64,000 nucleotides of DNA from Bacillus sp. Cs-700 (GCF_011082085.1 NZ_CP041063.1:3706001-3770000), one strand, 5' to 3'; shown: positions 42,991 to 51,805, counted from the stretch's first letter. The notes: generated by a model not told the origin, from the sequence alone. Numbers and translations are program-made.

Positions 42991-43011
42991 ATTGAATCGT
43001 ATAGAAAAGAG

Positions 43012-43302
43012 ATGATTATGAAGGAGAATAGTTGGTCAAAGAAGAGTAGAAAGATTGTAAGAGGGCTGATTTATGCTGCGCTTTTTATCGGGGCAGTTCA
43101 ATTTTGGTTTGATCGGGATCCTTTTAATGATTATGTTGGTTATGGATTTTTAATTATGTTTTGGTTCATTCGAATGGTACATAGCGGGATGAGGAATCTG
43201 AACGATGGCCACCCAAATCGTGCGATGTTCGATTTTGGCTTGGCGATAATGAGTGTTCTAGCTGTTCTGGCAGTATGGACGACGTATTTCATTGGTTTCT
43301 AA
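43012..43302 (+). CDS. Small three-helix membrane protein
   Basis: 96 residues with three membrane segments and a basic N-terminus (MIMKENSWSKKSRKIVRG). Follows the previous gene by 21 bases. Ribosome binding site weak (AAAAGAG). Not recognised. Confidence 0.58.
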   Translation: MIMKENSWSKKSRKIVRGLIYAALFIGAVQFWFDRDPFNDYVGYGFLIMFWFIRMVHSGMRNLNDGHPNRAMFDFGLAIMSVLAVLAVWTTYFIGF

Positions 43303-43366
43303 GCATGGTGCAGAAGATGGAGACTAATCCATTCTTACCCTTTTCGGTTTGGATTCGCTTACAAAT

Positions 43367-43392
43367 GTTTACACTTATTTCTTCCGTGGTAT
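43367..43392 (+). promoter_or_regulatory. SigB-type promoter of the SDR gene
   Basis: GTTTAC-N14-TGGTAT, one mismatch in each hexamer to GTTTAA / GGGTAT. About 52 bases of leader. Fits the general stress role known for this SDR group. Confidence 0.5.
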
Positions 43393-43450
43393 CTCAATAA
43401 AACAGCATTATTAAACTAACCATTATGGAAGAAAAAAGGAGAGATACATC

Positions 43451-44305
43451 GTGAGCAAAAACGGACAACCAAAACAAACGCAGCCAGAGCAACCTGGTAT
43501 TGAATCGCAAATGACGCCAAGACCGGATCAACCGCATGAATACATAGGCAGTCACAAGCTTGAGAACAAAGTGGCGCTCATAACTGGTGGGGACAGTGGC
43601 ATTGGTCGCGCGGTGGCCATCGCCTATGCGAAAGAAGGCGCATACGTCGCGATCAACTATCTTGAAAAAGAACAAAGTGACGCGGACGAAACAAAGAAAT
43701 TTGTTGAGGAAGAAGGCGTCAAATGTCTCTTGATTCCAGGAGATGTATCCGAAGAGAAAGAATGTAAGGATCTTATCGACAAAACGCTTGATCACTTTGG
43801 AAAGCTCGACATCCTCGTGAATAACGCAGCGATTCAATTTCCAACAGAAAGCATTGAAGACATTTCTTATGAGCAGTGGGATCAAACGTTTAAAACAAAT
43901 GTGTATTCCGTCTTCAATATGACGAAGTATGCGGTTCCTCACTTGCAAAAAGGAAGCTCGATTATTAATACAACATCGATTAATCCATACACAGGAAATA
44001 AAGTGTTAATTGACTATACGTCAACGAAAGGTGCCATTGTGGCGTTCACACGCAGTATGGCAGCGAACCTTGTGGATAAAGGCATTCGCGTGAACATGGT
44101 TGCACCAGGACCAATCTGGACACCGCTCATTCCATCTACGTTTGATGAAGATTCTGTTGCAGAATTTGGTACGGACAATCCGATGGGACGCCCGGGTCAA
44201 CCGTCTGAACTATTCGGACCATATGTTTTATTAGCTTCTGATGACGGTTCTTACATGACTGGCCAGTGCATTCATGTGAATGGCGGCGACTTTATGTCCT
44301 CCTGA
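43451..44305 (+). CDS. SDR family oxidoreductase, general-stress type (YhdF/YdaD-like)
   Basis: 284 residues with the N-terminal extension typical of this group (QTQPEQPGIESQMTPRPDQP) before the SDR domain: TGGDSGIGRA, NNAAIQFP, catalytic Ser in NTTSINPYTG and YTSTKGA. In B. subtilis members are SigB-dependent general stress proteins. GTG start with AAAGGAG. A SigB-like promoter lies upstream. Substrate unknown. Confidence 0.87.
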   Translation: MSKNGQPKQTQPEQPGIESQMTPRPDQPHEYIGSHKLENKVALITGGDSGIGRAVAIAYAKEGAYVAINYLEKEQSDADETKKFVEEEGVKCLLIPGDVSEEKECKDLIDKTLDHFGKLDILVNNAAIQFPTESIEDISYEQWDQTFKTNVYSVFNMTKYAVPHLQKGSSIINTTSINPYTGNKVLIDYTSTKGAIVAFTRSMAANLVDKGIRVNMVAPGPIWTPLIPSTFDEDSVAEFGTDNPMGRPGQPSELFGPYVLLASDDGSYMTGQCIHVNGGDFMSS

Positions 44306-44371
44306 TCGCTTTAGGCGGTGGAGTGGACTGTTGAAATGGCCGTCTATTGGCCAAACAACGCTTTTACCAAA

Positions 44372-44405
44372 CGCCCCCTTATGGATCAGCATTCATGAGG
44401 GGGCG
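44372..44405 (+). terminator. Hairpin downstream of the SDR gene
   Basis: CGCCCCCTTATG pairs with CATGAGGGGGCG around ten bases. No T run. Confidence 0.6.
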
Positions 44406-44428
44406 GAATTCAGTTTGCATGATCAGTA

Positions 44429-44460
44429 AAACGGTTTCTGCCCCCGCAGGAATCGTTTTT
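44429..44460 (+). terminator. Terminator of the SDR gene
   Basis: AAACGGTTTCTGC pairs along 13 bases with G-U pairs to GCAGGAATCGTTT, then TTAATTTT. Confidence 0.75.
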
Positions 44461-44555
44461 AATTTTCCAAATGAAATCATATCGATTGTATTGGAAATGA
44501 TGGTTTGCTAGAATCAGATGAACGTGTAACTAGAGAAGAGAAAGGTGTCACTTTT

Positions 44556-45767
44556 ATGCTTCATAACCCAACAGGAAAAGAACGGATTGGACTCGCTTTA
44601 CTACTAGGGATGCTCGGAATTATGGGGCCATTAAATATTGATATGTACCTCCCGAGTTTTCCGGGGATTGCGAGTGATTTAAATGCGAGCGCCTCGCTCG
44701 TTCAACTAAGTTTAACAACCTGTCTCATTGGACTTGCGGTTGGACAAATTGTGATAGGTCCTTATAGTGACGCACAGGGAAGACGTAAGCCATTATTGAT
44801 TTTTATTTTTTTATTTGCGATTGCCTCCATTCTTTGTGCAGTCGCACCGAACATTCTGACACTCGTGATTGCCCGTTTCCTTCAGGGCTTTACAGCATCA
44901 GCTGGTGTTGTGCTCTCACGTGCGGTTGTTCGTGATGTGTTCAGCGGGCGAGAGCTCACGAAGTTCTTCGCGCTTTTGATGGTGATCAATGCAACAGCGC
45001 CGATGATCGCGCCGATCGTAGGTGGAGCGATTCTACTTCTGCCATTTGCGACATGGAATACAATCTTTTATTTCCTTGGGATTCTGGGACTTATTATCGT
45101 AACGGTGATTGGCCTCCGACTTCCAGAAACGCTACCACCAGAGAAAAGGTTACCAAGCTCAATCAGCCAATCGGTGCGTACGATGGGAAGTTTGCTGAAA
45201 GATCGTTCCTTTATCGGCTATGCGTTAACGATTGGATTTGTACACGGTGGTAGCTTTGCCTATGTTTCCGGAACGCCTTTCGTTTACCAAGGGATTTACA
45301 ACGTTTCTCCGCAATTGTTTAGTCTACTATTTGGGATCAACGGGCTCGCGATTATTTCAGGAAGCTTTATGATTGGTAAGTTAAGTGCCTACTTTCATGA
45401 AAGAAGTTTGCTTCGAACCGCAGTGATTACGGCGGTAACTGCCACGTCCTTCCTTTTAGTTATGACAATTATTGAAGGACCGCTTGCAACGCTTGTGATT
45501 CCAATTTTCATTTACATGACAGCAATGGGAATGGTGCTTACAAGTACGTTCACGCTTGCGATGGAGAAGCAGGGACACAGGGCAGGTAGTGCGAGTGCCG
45601 TACTTGGTATGCTGCCGCTGCTATTCGGCTCAATGGTTTCACCTCTCGTTGGAATTGATGAATCAACCGCCGTTCCAATGGGGGCGATTCTGTTTACAAC
45701 GTCTTCGATTGGTGCGATTACTTTCTTTACCCTTACGAAAAAACAGCGTGGTGAAGCGACTTCCTAA
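44556..45767 (+). CDS. Bcr/CflA-type drug resistance MFS transporter
   Basis: 403-residue proton-driven efflux pump with 12 membrane segments. Family marks: NIDMYLPSFPGIASDL after helix 1, the loop 2-3 motif GPYSDAQGRRKPLL, and RFLQGFTASAGVVLSRAVVRD. This fits the bicyclomycin/chloramphenicol resistance subfamily. ATG 44556 has GAAAGGTG upstream; the TTG at 44505 does not. Its stop codon lies inside the terminator. Confidence 0.87.
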   Translation: MLHNPTGKERIGLALLLGMLGIMGPLNIDMYLPSFPGIASDLNASASLVQLSLTTCLIGLAVGQIVIGPYSDAQGRRKPLLIFIFLFAIASILCAVAPNILTLVIARFLQGFTASAGVVLSRAVVRDVFSGRELTKFFALLMVINATAPMIAPIVGGAILLLPFATWNTIFYFLGILGLIIVTVIGLRLPETLPPEKRLPSSISQSVRTMGSLLKDRSFIGYALTIGFVHGGSFAYVSGTPFVYQGIYNVSPQLFSLLFGINGLAIISGSFMIGKLSAYFHERSLLRTAVITAVTATSFLLVMTIIEGPLATLVIPIFIYMTAMGMVLTSTFTLAMEKQGHRAGSASAVLGMLPLLFGSMVSPLVGIDESTAVPMGAILFTTSSIGAITFFTLTKKQRGEATS

Positions 45768-45786
45768 TGGGAGTCGCTTTTTTACT
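45754..45786 (+). terminator. Terminator overlapping the MFS gene end
   Basis: AAGCGACT pairs with AGTCGCTT, followed by TTTT. The stop codon is in the loop. Confidence 0.8.
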
Positions 45787-45891
45787 TCAATTCAAGCTAA
45801 TTGGCATTTGCTTTTCTCATAGAGAACTCGACAGGATAAAATCAACGTGCATAAATGAGGTCAGGAGAGCAGGACATAGGCGAAGAAAAGA

Positions 45892-45938
45892 TTGTATTCA
45901 ATCACTTAAAACTCTATAATTGATAATGAATCTCAATT
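45892..45938 (+). promoter_or_regulatory. Promoter with Fur-type box before the ABC exporter
   Basis: TTGTAT-N17-TATAAT (45892-45920). From 45921 the sequence TGATAATGAATCTCA matches the 7-1-7 Fur pattern perfectly in its first half and partly in the second; AATTGA/TCAATT arms (45918-45938) share the same centre. Iron repression is likely. Confidence 0.58.
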
Positions 45939-45981
45939 GTGAAGGTATCATTGATTCGATCTTGTTAGAGGAGGGATTTAT

Positions 45982-47691
45982 TTGCTCAAACGCTTTTTTT
46001 CGTATTACAAGCCATACAAATGGCTATTCATTCTTGATTTCGTATCCGCCATCATTGTTGGTGTGTTGGAGCTTGCTTTTCCACTTGCGGTGAATCAGGT
46101 CATCGATCAGTTGCTGCCCGAAGGAAATTGGGGCATCATTCTTCTTGCTTGTGCAGGATTGCTCCTAATTTACTTAATCAATACCGGCCTGCATTTTATT
46201 GTTACTTACTGGGGGCATAAGCTCGGAATTAACATTGAAACAGATATGCGTCAGAAGCTGTTTACCCATATGCAAAAGCTATCATTTGGTTACTATGATA
46301 ATAGTAAAACTGGTCACAGCATCTCAAGACTTACAAAAGATCTGGAGGAAATTGGCGAGGTAGCTCATCACGGCCCAGAGGATGTGTTTGTAGCAGTGAT
46401 GACGCTTCTCGGTTCATTTGGATTAATGCTTATGATTAACTGGAAGCTTGCTGTCCTCTCTTTCATTGTCATCCCACTGTTGATTATTCTTGCGATCTAC
46501 TTTAATAAAAAGATGACAAAAACGTTTAGGCGCATGTTTCAGGATGTCGCTGAAATTAATTCACGCGTAGAAGATAGCATCGGGGGGATTCGCGTCGTTC
46601 AGGCGTTTGCGAATGAACATCATGAACAAGAAAAGTTTCGTGAAAACAATGAGAGCTATCGCTCAACAAAGCTTCAATCGTATAAAATCATGGCGCAGAA
46701 CGTGATGTCGAACTATCTATTGATGAGAGTCGTTACGCTATTTACGCTGCTGTTCGGTACCTACTTTGTGATTTCAGGAGAGCTAACGTACGGAGAGTTC
46801 GTGGCGTTCATCTTATTATCAAATATTCTCATCGGACCGATCCAGAAGATTAATGCTGTCATAGAAAGCTATCCGAAAGGCATTGCCGGATTTAAGCGGT
46901 ATACGGAAATTATTGATACCGATCCGGACATTCAAGATTCCGAAGATGCGATTGAAATGGCGCTTAGCGGAGAGATTCGCTATCAAGATGTTTCGTTTGG
47001 CTATGAGGGCTACGCGCCTGTGTTAAATCAAATCAACTTATCCATACAGCCTGGCGAAACGGTGGCATTTGTAGGGCCGTCTGGAGCGGGCAAAACAACA
47101 TTATGTAGTTTATTGCCTCGCTTTTATGAAATACAGGGTGGTGCGATAACGATAAATGGTATTGATGTGAGAGAACTAAAGCTATCCTCTCTCCGAAGTC
47201 AGATTGGGATCGTGCAGCAGGACGTCTTCCTTTTCTCAGGAACGTTTCGTGAGAACATCGCTTATGGAAACCTTTTAGCTACAGATGAAGAAATTCTTGA
47301 AGCGGCGCGGAAAGCAAAGCTAGATGAGTTTATTTATCGTCAGCCAGACGGGTTGGATACGGTGATCGGTGAAAGAGGTGTGAAGCTTTCAGGAGGACAG
47401 AAACAGAGGCTTGCGATTGCGCGTATGTTCTTGAAAAATCCACCGATTCTGATTCTTGATGAAGCGACTTCCGCACTCGATACCGAAACGGAAGTTGCGA
47501 TTCAAAAATCATTGGAAGAACTAACGGAAGGGCGAACGACGCTTGTGATTGCCCACCGTCTTGCTACGATTAAAAATGCTGATCGGATTATGGTTGTGAC
47601 GAAAGACGGGATTGCCGAGCAAGGGAACCATCAGGAACTTATTGAATCAAGCGGTATTTACAGCCGTCTGCATAAAGCCCAATTTGGGTGA
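45982..47691 (+). CDS. ABC transporter, permease and ATPase (YwjA-like)
   Basis: 569-residue half-transporter that works as a dimer. Six membrane helices (about 15-300), then an ATPase with Walker A GPSGAGKTT, Q-loop QQDVF, signature LSGGQKQRLAIARM, Walker B ILILDEATSALD and H-loop IAHRLATI. MsbA/Sav1866-type exporter. The start LKRFFSYYKPYKWLF and a Fur-type box upstream resemble B. subtilis ywjA, a Fur-regulated gene. TTG start after GGAGGG. Cargo unknown. Confidence 0.88.
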   Translation: MLKRFFSYYKPYKWLFILDFVSAIIVGVLELAFPLAVNQVIDQLLPEGNWGIILLACAGLLLIYLINTGLHFIVTYWGHKLGINIETDMRQKLFTHMQKLSFGYYDNSKTGHSISRLTKDLEEIGEVAHHGPEDVFVAVMTLLGSFGLMLMINWKLAVLSFIVIPLLIILAIYFNKKMTKTFRRMFQDVAEINSRVEDSIGGIRVVQAFANEHHEQEKFRENNESYRSTKLQSYKIMAQNVMSNYLLMRVVTLFTLLFGTYFVISGELTYGEFVAFILLSNILIGPIQKINAVIESYPKGIAGFKRYTEIIDTDPDIQDSEDAIEMALSGEIRYQDVSFGYEGYAPVLNQINLSIQPGETVAFVGPSGAGKTTLCSLLPRFYEIQGGAITINGIDVRELKLSSLRSQIGIVQQDVFLFSGTFRENIAYGNLLATDEEILEAARKAKLDEFIYRQPDGLDTVIGERGVKLSGGQKQRLAIARMFLKNPPILILDEATSALDTETEVAIQKSLEELTEGRTTLVIAHRLATIKNADRIMVVTKDGIAEQGNHQELIESSGIYSRLHKAQFG

Positions 47692-47697
47692 TAGATG

Positions 47698-47732
47698 AAA
47701 CGATTCCTACTATACGTAGGGATCGTTTTTTC
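47698..47732 (+). terminator. Terminator of the ABC exporter gene
   Basis: AAACGATTCCTAC pairs with GTAGGGATCGTTT, then TTTC. Confidence 0.85.
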
Positions 47733-47970
47733 AATTCAATGATCACAGTCGGTAGGTTGAATTTTCTATAATAGTACCGAATGAAGCGACAAGTACTCGA
47801 TATTGTAAAAAGGCTTGTCAACTTAACTCAATTAACCTATGAATCTCCAGTAGGTAGCGGAGTGGAACGCTCGATCTTTTCGCTTATTTTGAATAATATG
47901 GTTAGTCGCCTTTTATTTTGATGATAAGCTTACCGGTAATCGATGTGATTTCGCAAAAGAAAAAGGCAAA

Positions 47971-48008
47971 CCAGATGGCTCGTCACCTTTCTGCATTTGC
48001 CTTGTTTG
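47971..48008 (-). terminator. Terminator overlapping the unknown membrane protein gene
   Basis: AAGGCAAA pairs with TTTGCCTT across about 25 bases on the minus strand, then TTTTC. The last codons (KANAER) and stop lie in the upstream arm and loop. Confidence 0.6.
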
Positions 48009-49221
48009 ATTTCATTTCAGTTGGGAAGGGGGTTTGTTCTTGTTTTGAATCATCCTCCTCATCCTTAGAAGCATTAGCCGTTTTGTAGCGCTGCTGCTGT
48101 CGGTATCCATACGTTGACGAAAGAACGACTTCCTCATTTTCAAGTGCAGAGCCAAGCGCGCCAATAATGATTGAAATACTCGTAGCTGTCCACGTGATGT
48201 AGAAATAGTTAGCATAACCAACTGGTCCGGATAATTGTGATTCTAGTAGACCCATTGGGATGAAAGCTAATACCGCTAAGCCAAACATAAAGAATAAAAT
48301 AATGTAGTAAATCCCTATGGTGACGAGTAGCGTCAAAATCGTGGCGGTGTTATAGAGCTTTCGAAGGTATTTTGCGCGATCCTGTCTTGGTTTTTCCCAT
48401 AAGTTATGAGCCATGACAATCCACCCGACCATCAAAAAGGAAGACACGACCATCAGCATAAACATTCTCCATAGTCCGTAGCTGTTACTTAATTGCCAGA
48501 GAGTGGGGAAAACAAGTGCGTAAGAGCCCGTCGCAAAGGCGAAAATAATGACCTTTTTAAAGGCGGGGAAGATGGCCCATGGTCGGTTGGCGCGAACCAT
48601 TCCGGTTAGTATGCGTAATGCACCACTGATACGGGATTTCACAATATACTGTACATCAATGGGGGAATCTTCTCCTTTTGTCACTCGTTTAATTGGAGAA
48701 AACCGTTCAACGCTTCCTTTTTTGAAAAGTTGTTTCGATCCTTTGTCTTTCAAATCCTCGTTTTGTTGGTCGCTTTTTGCTTGTACCCTTTGTTGTGCCT
48801 TTTCGCGATCTTTTTCAGGACTTCCGTAATACATTTCATTCACTAACTGAAGAATCGATTGCCGAATGCGTTTCACCATCGGAGTAGAGCCGAGGCCTGG
48901 AAGACTGATGATTGCCACTTTGTGATCCGTAGACGCTTCAGCTAAAATGGGTTTCTTTCCATCAAAGAAGGGCAGGTCCGTTAAACAAACGATATAATCC
49001 CAATCTTCGTTTTCTTTTCTTTTACAGCCCGCTTCTAATACTTCTTCAGGGTTTTCCGTAACGCCAGTGAGCGGGTCCACCCTTGAATCTATGTTCCATT
49101 CGCATTCATATCTCACATAATAGCTTAGTAGCTCAGGTAACTCGCCGCTTAATTGTTCGCTAAGCTTTTTGGGATATCCGGGTGGTGTGACCAAACCAAC
49201 CGATAATGTTCCTTGACTCAA
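47983..49221 (-). CDS. Unknown four- to five-helix membrane protein
   Basis: 412 residues. A soluble N-terminal part (1-130: TLSVGLVTPPGYPKKLSEQL ... DWDYIVCLTDLPFF) looks like an alpha/beta fold; a charged linker (130-190) with many Lys/Gln follows; then about five membrane helices (215-365) and an acidic/basic tail. I do not recognise it; similar proteins occur in Actinobacteria and Bacilli as hypothetical membrane proteins. TTG start is 8 bases from AGGAGG. Confidence 0.75.
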   Translation of the reverse strand: MSQGTLSVGLVTPPGYPKKLSEQLSGELPELLSYYVRYECEWNIDSRVDPLTGVTENPEEVLEAGCKRKENEDWDYIVCLTDLPFFDGKKPILAEASTDHKVAIISLPGLGSTPMVKRIRQSILQLVNEMYYGSPEKDREKAQQRVQAKSDQQNEDLKDKGSKQLFKKGSVERFSPIKRVTKGEDSPIDVQYIVKSRISGALRILTGMVRANRPWAIFPAFKKVIIFAFATGSYALVFPTLWQLSNSYGLWRMFMLMVVSSFLMVGWIVMAHNLWEKPRQDRAKYLRKLYNTATILTLLVTIGIYYIILFFMFGLAVLAFIPMGLLESQLSGPVGYANYFYITWTATSISIIIGALGSALENEEVVLSSTYGYRQQQRYKTANASKDEEDDSKQEQTPFPTEMKSNKANAER

Positions 49222-49378
49222 GTTCTTTTCCTCCTACACCAATTTTATGATAAGGAATAGATTCCCTATTTCATTGGGGTAAAACGGATTTTTTGTAGGA
49301 AAATGAATTGAACCCAATCTTGAGTTTATTTCCAATATTTGAAATAATTGTAACGGTTATATGGAAAGGAGCATTTTC

Positions 49379-49729
49379 TTGTTTGAAATCATTGATGCAC
49401 TTGTGCCGACAATTATCGCGTTCGGTTGCCCATTCGTTGCTTACATCATCGGCTACGCGAAGATGTCTGAGACAGAGCGTAAGGAAGTGAGAGAAACCTT
49501 TCTTACATTAAAATCTCTGCTTACAGGAGGATTCATTGGCTTAGGTTTACTTGTTGTCGCTATAGGAGATGCCCTAACCATCAATACTTTGAAAGTGGTT
49601 GGCCTTCTTTTTCTTATTCCTGGCACGGTTTTTACGAGCGTGCTCGTATGGAAAAGAAGCAAAGTAAAAGGGATGACGACTATACTTTTTTTAAGTGTGG
49701 TTATTTATTTTTGGGGACTGCCAGTGTAG
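49379..49729 (+). CDS. Small four-helix membrane protein
   Basis: 116 residues, four membrane segments, with KMSETERKEVRETFLTLKS as a cytoplasmic loop. TTG 49379 is 7 bases from AAAGGAG; the ATG at 49361 lies upstream of that site. Followed after 14 bases by the beta-propeller gene; likely an operon. Function unknown. Confidence 0.68.
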   Translation: MFEIIDALVPTIIAFGCPFVAYIIGYAKMSETERKEVRETFLTLKSLLTGGFIGLGLLVVAIGDALTINTLKVVGLLFLIPGTVFTSVLVWKRSKVKGMTTILFLSVVIYFWGLPV

Positions 49730-49743
49730 GGGGAGGGGAATAA

Positions 49744-51045
49744 ATGAAACAAAAAACAGTTTTATATGCTAGTCTGATTTGTTTGGTCTTGCTTGCTGCG
49801 TCCATTGCATACAATTTCCTCAATGAGGAAGATCCATATCTTGGTTATACGGGATTAGGGGATTCGGTTAACCTTTCGGAGGATGACCGTAAATTCTACT
49901 TTTCTTATTATCAAGATGGGAAAGAGTCGATCTATCGCGCAAATACCGATGGGGGTGAAGTAGAGCAACTCACCCATCCAGATGAGGAACGGCACCGAAA
50001 GCCAGCCATATCTCCAACCGGAGAGAAGCTGCTCTATTTATCCGAAAATAGCGATCGCATTCAATCATTATACATCGCGGATTTGAACGGTGAGAATCCT
50101 AAGAAACTAACGGATGATACGATTCATGTTGAAGAAGCAGTCTTTTCTGAGAACGAAATCTATTTTGTCGGAATGCCGTCAGAAGCGGTGGGAAAAGCAG
50201 AAGGGGAAACGAAAGAAGGATTTGATCTCCATTCGGTCGATCTGGATGGGGAAAATGAGCGGAAATTAACCGATCAAGATCATTTTACAATGAACCATCT
50301 TGCCATCTCGACTGATCGTTCAGAGCTCTATTACACATTATTTAATGGGAATAGTGATAAAATCTACGCTTATCATGTAGAAGATGAGAGAGAAAGCAGG
50401 GCGGATTGGGTACCGGCTGAAGTTGGTTCATTGTACGACTGGGATTATGATGAAGGAAAACAAGCGTTCACTTATACAGATGTGTCAAAGGAATCAGAGA
50501 GTAGCTCGTTATTCAAATATGAACTCTACTATCGAGATTTAAATGGGGATAAGACAAAACAGCTCACGTCATTAGAATCTTCTGTCGTATCACCGGATTT
50601 TTTTCACCAGTCTGACAAAATCGCTTTTCTCGAGTATACGAATTGGTCCGGTCATCCAGAAAAGTATCAATTGAAGACAGTGGATATCGATACGAAAGAG
50701 ATGAATATTATTACGATGGATCTCCCGGAATCTACAAACGGCAAGTGGCTGAGAGAATCACTGAACATTTTCACGAGCTCTACAGCAATCGCGATTTTGT
50801 ATACCGTCTTGCTTTGTTTGATCACGCTCTATTCCTATAAGAAGTCAGGAAAGCAATACCGGACGGGGCTAATTAGCTTACTACTAGCAGTCGCTGTTTT
50901 TATTAGTAGCTTTATTTTTGGGATATTGTCGAATCCGTGGGTTGGTATTGCCATTAGCATTGTAGCGATTGGTATGGTGCCAAGTAGTTTACTCGCATTA
51001 CTTGTCGGATTTTTAATAGGGAAATTCGCAAAGAAACCTAAATGA
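49744..51045 (+). CDS. Membrane-anchored TolB-like beta-propeller protein
   Basis: 433 residues. N-terminal membrane helix (5-23), an extracytoplasmic six-bladed propeller made of PD40-type blades (repeats like IYRANTDGGEVEQLTHPDEE, LYIADLNGENPKKLTDD, LHSVDLDGENERKLTDQ), then three membrane helices (about 340-430). Similar proteins monitor or bind wall or protein ligands; the role here is unknown. GGGGAGGGG precedes the ATG. Confidence 0.75.
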   Translation: MKQKTVLYASLICLVLLAASIAYNFLNEEDPYLGYTGLGDSVNLSEDDRKFYFSYYQDGKESIYRANTDGGEVEQLTHPDEERHRKPAISPTGEKLLYLSENSDRIQSLYIADLNGENPKKLTDDTIHVEEAVFSENEIYFVGMPSEAVGKAEGETKEGFDLHSVDLDGENERKLTDQDHFTMNHLAISTDRSELYYTLFNGNSDKIYAYHVEDERESRADWVPAEVGSLYDWDYDEGKQAFTYTDVSKESESSSLFKYELYYRDLNGDKTKQLTSLESSVVSPDFFHQSDKIAFLEYTNWSGHPEKYQLKTVDIDTKEMNIITMDLPESTNGKWLRESLNIFTSSTAIAILYTVLLCLITLYSYKKSGKQYRTGLISLLLAVAVFISSFIFGILSNPWVGIAISIVAIGMVPSSLLALLVGFLIGKFAKKPK

Positions 51046-51082
51046 AAGGGCCGTCTCCTTTAATGGAGCGGCCCTTTTATTT
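51046..51082. terminator. Bidirectional terminator
   Basis: AAAGGGCCG pairs with CGGCCCTTT with an inner CTCC/GGAG stem; T tail on the + strand. Convergent genes on both sides. Confidence 0.85.
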
Positions 51083-51458
51083 AGGTGCAGACAACCTCAA
51101 TGCGTCCATATTCATCGACCCAGAGGCCAATAACGTGAGCGAACCCCCAGGACCTTACAACCTGAGTGGACGTAGCAATGTCTTTAAAATGTTGGCACTT
51201 ACTAACAGGGTTCGCGGCACAGTCAAAATGGCCAACAACAGCAATGACTTGAGAAGTGTGTGCAGTTAAGGACACGATGGTGTTTTCTCTTAATCGGGCA
51301 ATTTCGCAGGTAGGGCCATGAGAGAGCACCCGGTCCATGCCGGGCTCTGTAATCAGGTCAACGTAATCAAGCTGGTAATGCGCCTTAAGCCACTCCGTTA
51401 CTGGAATTTGTGTTCGGCCGTCAATACAATTCAATGCGGTACCAAATCGGTATCTCAT
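51081..51458 (-). CDS. Minimal beta-carbonic anhydrase-like protein
   Basis: 125 residues. It has the beta-carbonic anhydrase zinc and catalytic pattern in order: Cys11, Asp13, Arg15 (LNCIDGRTQIPV), then His77 and Cys80 (VVGHFDC). Known beta enzymes are much longer, so this is a core-only form and activity is uncertain. GAAGGTG lies upstream of the ATG. It follows the His-rich repeat protein gene by 19 bases on the same strand, so the two are probably co-transcribed. Confidence 0.72.
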   Translation of the reverse strand: MRYRFGTALNCIDGRTQIPVTEWLKAHYQLDYVDLITEPGMDRVLSHGPTCEIARLRENTIVSLTAHTSQVIAVVGHFDCAANPVSKCQHFKDIATSTQVVRSWGFAHVIGLWVDEYGRIEVVCT

Positions 51459-51477
51459 TTTACACCTTCATTTCTCG

Positions 51478-51684
51478 CTAATATCCATGGTATGTGCGAT
51501 GGCTGTGATGTAATCGATAACCTGGATAATATGTGGTTTGCCCATGGTGATTGCCATAGCCAGGGTGATAACTCCCGTGCGAATGATGATAGCTGAATCC
51601 AGGATGAGCGCTTACATGTCCATGATGATAACCAAATCCAGGATAATCGCTTCCATAGCCAGCATGATAAAGTGGTCTTTGCAA
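51478..51684 (-). CDS. His/Tyr/Gly-rich repeat protein
   Basis: 68 residues, built almost wholly from four 13-residue repeats such as YPGFGYHHGHVSA, HPGFSYHHSHGSY and HPGYGNHHGQTTY, plus a YHGY end. It holds about 16 histidines and no hydrophobic core, like spore coat or metal-binding surface proteins. TTG 51684 is preceded by AAGGGGGAA. A mother-cell-type promoter lies upstream. The longer open frame from 51864 is unlikely because it crosses that promoter. Confidence 0.65.
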   Translation of the reverse strand: MQRPLYHAGYGSDYPGFGYHHGHVSAHPGFSYHHSHGSYHPGYGNHHGQTTYYPGYRLHHSHRTYHGY

Positions 51685-51713
51685 CGTCAGTTCCCCCTTC
51701 AGCAGTTGTACGT

Positions 51714-51742
51714 TAGTGTATGTAAACAGATTGAGTGGCGTA
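51714..51742 (-). promoter_or_regulatory. SigK/SigE-type promoter of the His-rich gene
   Basis: On the minus strand TACG, 16 bases, CATACACTA. It fits SigK (AC-N16-CATAnnnTA); the -10 also matches SigE exactly. Transcription would start about 24 bases before the TTG. Confidence 0.5.
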
Positions 51743-51805
51743 TAGGCATGGAATTCCGCTACTATGATAAAATGGAACAAGCATATGAAAAAGGATCGGG
51801 ATGAC

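Noticed and set aside
43394-43948. 184-residue open frame opposite the stress SDR gene
   Set aside because: It is antisense to a well-supported gene and Phe/Arg/Cys-rich, as expected for a shadow frame.
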